Below are positions 32,905 to 37,137 of a DNA stretch of 37,137 bases, piece after piece. The stretch is from NCBI GenBank assembly GCA_023433925.1, contig JAEYTO010000008.1, positions 1 to 37,137 on the forward strand, in the 5' to 3' direction. Both the position numbers and the translations under genes were made by a program. Under the pieces are notes generated by a model, which was not told where the DNA came from, ran no database searches, and worked only from the letters and a program-made list of their open reading frames with translations. Every line of letters starts with the position of its first letter. The stretch's first letter is position 1. Origin of the DNA: Pseudomonadota bacterium (GTDB taxonomy: Bacteria > Desulfobacterota > Desulfovibrionia > Desulfovibrionales > Desulfovibrionaceae).

Positions 32905-33726
32905 TCAGACGAAGGAGAGGCTCAGCCCGGCGTGCATGCGGAGAATCCGGCCGGGAAAGCGCTCCTCCAGAAAGGCCATGGCGGCATCGCCAGTGCAATG
33001 GCCCGGCGCCACGAAGCTGATGTCAAGCTCCTCGATCACGGTTGCGGCCTCTTCCAGGGCCTCCGCCTCCGCCTTGTATAGGTGCAGGCCGCCCACGACC
33101 CCTAGAATGCGCCCGCCATCCAACAAGTCCGAGGCGTGCAGCAGGCTGTTGGCCACGCCGCTGTGGCAGCAGCCGAGGATGACCACGGCTCCGTGCGGCG
33201 TCTCCAGAAGGAGGAACGCGTCGTCGGGCAGGCTGTCGGGCTGCTGTCCGCCTGGGTCGAGGAAAAGGCCGTCCACGGCCTGGCATGCGCCCGGCCGGCG
33301 CGGGATGTCGGTCAAGAAGCGCAGGCCCGGCGCCAGCTCGTGATCGCCTTCCACGCTGCGCAGGGTATCGTACAGCAAGGCCCGAAGCGGGAGCGGCACG
33401 CCGACCTCGCGCCGTTCTTCGGCCGTGACGCTGAAGCGGTGCAGGAGCACGCTCTCGTGGGCCACCACGGGGCCGGAGAATCCAACCTCCATGAGCGCCG
33501 CAAGTCCACCCACATGGTCATAGTGGCCGTGGCTGAGGGCCAGGCCGTCCACCTCGGACAGGTCAATGCCAAGGCGGCGGGCGTTGTCCAGGAAGAGGTG
33601 CGAGGCTCCCGTGTCCCACAGCCAGCGCTGCCCGCCCGAGGCGACCAGCAGGCTCAGGCCCCATTCGCCCGCCAGCCCCTCGCCGGGCTGGTTGTCTATC
33701 AGGACAACAAGCCCTGGCTCTTGCAT
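32905..33726 (-). CDS. MBL-fold metallohydrolase (COG1237-like)
   Basis: A 273-residue metallo-beta-lactamase-fold hydrolase. The metal motif HxHxDH is in ALSHGHYDHVGGL. A further ligand His lies in VILGCCHSGVANSLL, and the C-terminal His in FVAPGHCTGDAA. The opening VVLIDNQPGEGLAGEWGLSLLV matches the COG1237 group, which includes enzymes related to methanopterin-precursor synthesis (dihydropterin-aminobenzene phosphate synthase-like). In bacteria the role is unknown. Its start overlaps the end of cimA by 28 bases; an ATG ten codons earlier is possible. It is the last gene of the tsaE-lysC-cimA run. Confidence 0.82.
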   Translation of the reverse strand: MQEPGLVVLIDNQPGEGLAGEWGLSLLVASGGQRWLWDTGASHLFLDNARRLGIDLSEVDGLALSHGHYDHVGGLAALMEVGFSGPVVAHESVLLHRFSVTAEERREVGVPLPLRALLYDTLRSVEGDHELAPGLRFLTDIPRRPGACQAVDGLFLDPGGQQPDSLPDDAFLLLETPHGAVVILGCCHSGVANSLLHASDLLDGGRILGVVGGLHLYKAEAEALEEAATVIEELDISFVAPGHCTGDAAMAFLEERFPGRILRMHAGLSLSFV

Positions 33727-35339
33727 GGCTTCCACTTTTCCGGCTTGTTGGGCCATTTCTGAGGGTCGTCCTTGAACAGCTTGTAGGTGAAGGAGTCCAC
33801 CAGGGCCTGCCAGCTGGCTTCGATGATGTTGTGCGACACGCCGACGGTGATCCAGCGCGAGGTCTTGTCGCCGGACTCGATGAGCACGCGGACCTTGGAA
33901 GCCGTGCCGCCGTCGTCACGGGTGTAGCCGGTCATGACGCGCACCTTGAAGTCGAGCAGGCGCATCTCGTCCAGGGCCGGATAGGATTCGACGAGCGCCT
34001 TGCGCAGGGCGTTGTCCAGGGCGTTGACCGGACCTTGGCCCGTGGCCGCGGTATGATGCACCTGGCCGCGCACCTTGAGCAGGACCGTGGCCTCGGAGAA
34101 GGGCTCGCCGGTCTGCTCGTGGGAGTCGAGCACGCGGAAGTTCATGAGCTGGAAATAGCGCTTGGACCAGCCCATGGTGCGGAAGAAGAGCAGCTCGAAG
34201 GAGGCCTCGGCGGCGGAGTACTCGTAGCCCGAGGCCTCGCGCTCCTTGATCTCGTTGAGCAGGTCCTGGACGCACGGGTCGTTCTTGTCCAGCTCGTAGC
34301 CGTAGCCCTTGGCCTTGACCAGGATGTTGCTGCGGCCCGCCAGGTCCGAGAGGAGCACGCGCTGCTTGTTGCCCACCAGCCCGGGCCGGATGTGCTCGTA
34401 GGTCTCGGGGTTGCGGATGACCGCGCTCACGTGGATGCCGCCCTTGTGCGCGAAGGCCGAGCGGCCCACGAACGGCTGGCGCAGGAATGGCCGCAGGTTG
34501 GCCACCTCGGAGATGAAGTGCGAGATTTGCGTGAGCAGGGCCAGGTTGCCATCGGGCAGGCAGGCGCAGCCCATCTTCAGCGACAGGTTCGGGATGATGG
34601 AGCACAGGTTGGCGTTGCCGCAGCGCTCGCCGTAGCCGTTCATGGTGCCCTGGACCTGCGTCGCGCCCGAGGCCACGGCCTCCAGGGAGTTGGCCACGGC
34701 CAGCTCGGAGTCGTTGTGCGCGTGAATGCCCAATTTGACAGTGGGCAGGCGCGCCTTGACCGCAGTCATGATCTCGCGCAGCTCCATGGGCAGCGTGCCG
34801 CCGTTGGTGTCGCAGAGCACGAGCACGTCGGCTCCGGCTGAGGCGGCCGTCTCCAGGCAGCGCAGGGCGTATTCCGGGTTGGCCTTGTAGCCGTCGAAAA
34901 AATGCTCGGCGTCGAAGAACAACTCCGGGGCGTGCGGCCGCAGGTGGGCCAGGGTGCCGCCGATGAGCTCCAGGTTGTGCTCGAGGGTGATGCGCAGCGC
35001 CTCCTTGGCGTGCAGGTCCCAGGTCTTGCCGAAGATGGTCACGACCTGCGGGGCCGCCTCCACGAGGGCTTCGAGGTTCGGGTCGCCATCCGCCTTGCCG
35101 GCGGGATTGTGGGTGCTACCGAAGGCGGCGATGCGCGCGTTCTTCAGGGCATAGTTGCCGATCTCCTTGAAGAACTGCCTGTCCGTGGGGTTGGATCCGG
35201 GCCAGCCGCCCTCGATGTAGTCGATGCCCAGCTCGTCCAGCTTGCCCGCGATACGAATCTTGTCGTCTAGGGTAAGGTTGATCTCTTCGGCCTGGGTTCC
35301 GTCGCGCAGGGTTGTATCGTAGATGGCGACCCGTCTCAT
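33699..35339 (-). CDS. cimA: (R)-citramalate synthase
   Basis: A 546-residue acyl-transferring enzyme that joins pyruvate and acetyl-CoA to citramalate, the threonine-independent route to isoleucine. The N-terminal TIM barrel has the metal-binding YDTTLRDGTQAEEINL, HAHNDSELAVANSLEA and GTMNGYGERCGNANL. The C-terminal LeuA-type regulatory domain (from about residue 400, ...SEATVLLKVRGQVHHTAATGQGPVNALDNALRKAL) gives feedback control. The length and the GWPGSNPTD wording separate it from 2-isopropylmalate and homocitrate synthases. The ATG is one base after the lysC stop (TGA-T-ATG). It overlaps the MBL gene at its 3' end. Confidence 0.94.
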   Translation of the reverse strand: MRRVAIYDTTLRDGTQAEEINLTLDDKIRIAGKLDELGIDYIEGGWPGSNPTDRQFFKEIGNYALKNARIAAFGSTHNPAGKADGDPNLEALVEAAPQVVTIFGKTWDLHAKEALRITLEHNLELIGGTLAHLRPHAPELFFDAEHFFDGYKANPEYALRCLETAASAGADVLVLCDTNGGTLPMELREIMTAVKARLPTVKLGIHAHNDSELAVANSLEAVASGATQVQGTMNGYGERCGNANLCSIIPNLSLKMGCACLPDGNLALLTQISHFISEVANLRPFLRQPFVGRSAFAHKGGIHVSAVIRNPETYEHIRPGLVGNKQRVLLSDLAGRSNILVKAKGYGYELDKNDPCVQDLLNEIKEREASGYEYSAAEASFELLFFRTMGWSKRYFQLMNFRVLDSHEQTGEPFSEATVLLKVRGQVHHTAATGQGPVNALDNALRKALVESYPALDEMRLLDFKVRVMTGYTRDDGGTASKVRVLIESGDKTSRWITVGVSHNIIEASWQALVDSFTYKLFKDDPQKWPNKPEKWKPCKSQGLLS

Positions 35340-35340
35340 A

Positions 35341-36570
35341 TCAGCACGCGTTGCCGGTCTTCCCGAGCTCGAAGGCCTCGTGCAGGGTGTGCACGGCCAG
35401 GGCCATGTACTTCTCCTCGATGAGGCACGTGATCTTGATCTCCGAGGTGGAGATCATGAGGATGTTGACGTTCTCCCTGCTCAGGGCCGCGAAGGCCTTG
35501 GAAGCCACGCCCGAGTGGTTGCGCATGCCCACGCCGATGACCGAGACCTTGCACACGCCGGTGTCGTACTGGATCTCCTTGGCGCTGATCCGGCCCTTGA
35601 TGTCCTCCAGGATCTTCATGGTCTTCTTGAGGTCCGCGCGGGGAATGGTGAAGGTCATGTCCGTGCGGCCCTCGCGGCTCGTGTTCTGGATGATCATGTC
35701 CACCAGGATGCCTTCCTCGGCGATGGGGCCGAAGATGGCCGAGGCCACGCCGGGCTGGTCCATGACGTCGAAGATCGTGACCCTGGCCTGGTCCTTGTCG
35801 TATGCGATACCGGAAACGAGAACGGCTTCCATGCTTTTGTCCTCCTGAATGACCATGGTGCCCGGCTCGTCGGAGAAGGTCGAGCGCACGTGCACCGGCA
35901 CATTGTACTTCTTGGCGAACTCCACGGAGCGGATCTGGAGCACCTTGGTGCCCATGCTGGCCATCTCCAGCATCTCATCGTAGGTGATCTTGTTCAGCTT
36001 GCGCGCCTGGGAGACGATGTTCGGGTCAGTGGTGTAGACGCCGTCCACATCGGTGTAGATCTCGCACGTCTCCGAATAAATCACCACAACAATGGCCACG
36101 CCCGAGGTGTCCGAGCCTCCGCGGCCCAGGGTCGTGATGCGACCCTGGCAGTCGCAGCCCTGGAAGCCGGCCATGACGAGCACGTCATACTCTTCGAGCA
36201 TGGCCCGGATGCGATCCGCGTCGATGTTCAAGATGCGCGCCCGGCAGAAGTCGCTGTCGGTCTCGATGGGCACCTGGTGGCCGAGCACCGAGCGGGCCTT
36301 GATGCCGGCGGACTTGAGCAGCATGGCGAACAAGGCCACGGAGACCTGCTCGCCGGTGGTCACGAGCACGTCCATCTCGGCCTGGTCCGGCTCCTCGGAG
36401 AACTGATTGGCCAGGGCGATGAGCCGGTTGGTCTCGCCAGCCATGGCCGAGAGCACCACCACGAGCTTGTTGCCGCGCGCGCGAGCCGCCAGGACCTTCT
36501 TCATGACCTGCTGCATGCGCTCCAGGCTGGCCACCGAGGTGCCGCCGAATTTCTGTACGACGATGTTCAT
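35341..36570 (-). CDS. lysC: Aspartate kinase
   Basis: A 409-residue aspartokinase that phosphorylates aspartate for Lys, Thr, Met and DAP synthesis. The kinase domain has VVQKFGGTSVAS at the N-terminus, VTTGEQVSVALFAMLLK and TTLGRGGSDTSGVAIVV. The C-terminal part carries two ACT domains (about 265-400) with VTIFDVMDQPGVASAIFGPI and VSVIGVGMRNHSGVASKAF, which bind feedback inhibitors. Length is that of the single-function class. GGGAGG lies 12 bases before the ATG; a four-codon ATG frame that ends in TCATGA overlaps the start and may couple initiation. It is followed at once by cimA. Confidence 0.95.
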   Translation of the reverse strand: MNIVVQKFGGTSVASLERMQQVMKKVLAARARGNKLVVVLSAMAGETNRLIALANQFSEEPDQAEMDVLVTTGEQVSVALFAMLLKSAGIKARSVLGHQVPIETDSDFCRARILNIDADRIRAMLEEYDVLVMAGFQGCDCQGRITTLGRGGSDTSGVAIVVVIYSETCEIYTDVDGVYTTDPNIVSQARKLNKITYDEMLEMASMGTKVLQIRSVEFAKKYNVPVHVRSTFSDEPGTMVIQEDKSMEAVLVSGIAYDKDQARVTIFDVMDQPGVASAIFGPIAEEGILVDMIIQNTSREGRTDMTFTIPRADLKKTMKILEDIKGRISAKEIQYDTGVCKVSVIGVGMRNHSGVASKAFAALSRENVNILMISTSEIKITCLIEEKYMALAVHTLHEAFELGKTGNAC

Positions 36571-36621
36571 GAAGCTGTCATGCCTCCCACTAGTATGCGC
36601 AAGTCGTATAGTGTTGGATGA

Positions 36622-37110
36622 TCAGGAGGCCGCGAACCGCCGCAGCTTCCCGTTGATCCCATGCAGATAGCGTCCGGCGGCCTCCCCCGGAGCCTCGATG
36701 CGCACGAGCCGGCCGGTCTCGGCTGGCTCCCAGCGCAGGCGCAGGGCGTCATCGGGCAGGTCCCGGCTGTCCAAATACTGGGCCCACTCGATGATGACCA
36801 GGCAGCCTGGCGTCTCCAGGCTCTCGCAGAGCTGGTCGTCAGGCCTCGAGGCCTGCCTGTACAGGTCGAAGTGGGCCACTTCGGGCCTGGTCGGGTACAG
36901 ATTGCACATGGTGAAGCTCGGGCTCGACACCTCGGCTTCCCCGCCGCCAGGCAGCGCGGAAACCAGGCCGCGCACCAGTGTCGTCTTGCCCGCGCCCAGA
37001 TCGCCTTCGAGCAGGATGGCGAAGCCGGGCCGCGTGGGCATGCCCTCGGCCATGACGCGCCCGAGCTCCAAAGTGTCCTTGGGCCCGGCCAGGCGCAGGA
37101 GCAGGGACAT
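36622..37110 (-). CDS. tsaE: tRNA threonylcarbamoyladenosine synthesis ATPase TsaE
   Basis: A 162-residue P-loop protein that drives the TsaBDE complex making t6A37 in tRNAs reading ANN codons. Walker A is EGDLGAGKTTLVRGL (about 35-49). The family hallmark EVSSPSFTMCNLYPT follows. HFDLYRQ and VIIEWAQYL (Walker-B-like, W and E conserved) complete it. The ATG at 37110 has TAGGAG upstream. It lies 51 bases before lysC on the same strand. TsaB and TsaD are not in this window. The gene is complete and only about 27 bases of upstream sequence remain to the window edge. Confidence 0.94.
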   Translation of the reverse strand: MSLLLRLAGPKDTLELGRVMAEGMPTRPGFAILLEGDLGAGKTTLVRGLVSALPGGGEAEVSSPSFTMCNLYPTRPEVAHFDLYRQASRPDDQLCESLETPGCLVIIEWAQYLDSRDLPDDALRLRWEPAETGRLVRIEAPGEAAGRYLHGINGKLRRFAAS

Positions 37111-37137
37111 GGCTCCTAGCGGCCCCCGCTGCCGAGC

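Noticed and set aside
36570..36582. Four-codon ATG frame overlapping the lysC start as a leader peptide
   Set aside because: The GGGAGG is only one base from its ATG, too close for initiation, and the peptide carries no amino-acid signature for attenuation.

Overview
The window looks like a chromosomal segment of a mesophilic, GC-rich sulfate-reducing deltaproteobacterium of the Desulfovibrionales. The reasons are the gene order pyrG-kdsC-lptCAB-rpoN-hpf-ptsN-rapZ followed by mannose-type PTS genes and a manganese-dependent family II pyrophosphatase, a PxxKW cysteine-rich protein, and a selenoprotein. The placement is from family and synteny knowledge; no search was run.

Layout. 1-737 is decayed mobile DNA: the end of an IS5-type transposase and a short IS1182-type transposase remnant. 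738-3339 (minus) holds a Bcr/CflA drug exporter and an SDR oxidoreductase with an altered active site. 3885-6476 is a phosphate module: a DUF47 protein and Pit permease (plus) facing a second DUF47 protein (minus). 6753-8233 (minus) has tRNA-Ser(CGA), tadA and purQ. 8529-17858 (plus) is the envelope/nitrogen-PTS cluster: pyrG, kdsC, lptC, lptA, lptB, rpoN, hpf, ptsN, rapZ, EIIA, EIIB and a frame-disrupted EIIC. ppaC follows with its own promoter and terminator. 19193-30419 (minus) holds three runs: HU-selenoprotein-dapA; corC-like-lnt-prfB-degenerate GGDEF-FlhG/MinD-like ATPase; and M20 peptidase-mnmG preceded by the PxxKW gene. 30531-31856 (minus) is an MTA/SAH deaminase. A lone alpha/beta hydrolase (plus) then faces the tsaE-lysC-cimA-MBL hydrolase run (minus), which reaches the right edge.

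How the genes work together. Kdo phosphate removal and LptABC serve LPS synthesis and export. RpoN, HPF, PtsN and RapZ form the regulatory cluster familiar from Proteobacteria, here joined to mannose-type PTS components instead of NPr. The pyrophosphatase removes PPi made by sulfate activation, and its promoter carries an 18-bp palindrome with Rex-like outer arms. DapA, LysC and CimA serve aspartate-family and isoleucine synthesis.

Main points of interest. A secreted UshA-like selenoprotein (20117-20998) is hidden by an in-frame UGA in a C-P-T-U motif. The EIIC reading frame is broken at a T9 run that is also a canonical -1 slippery heptamer. A family of multi-hairpin intergenic repeats occurs in three clear copies, one touching the 3' end of the tRNA. 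An SDR has YxxxR in place of YxxxK. A degenerate GGDEF protein sits beside an FlhG-like ATPase.
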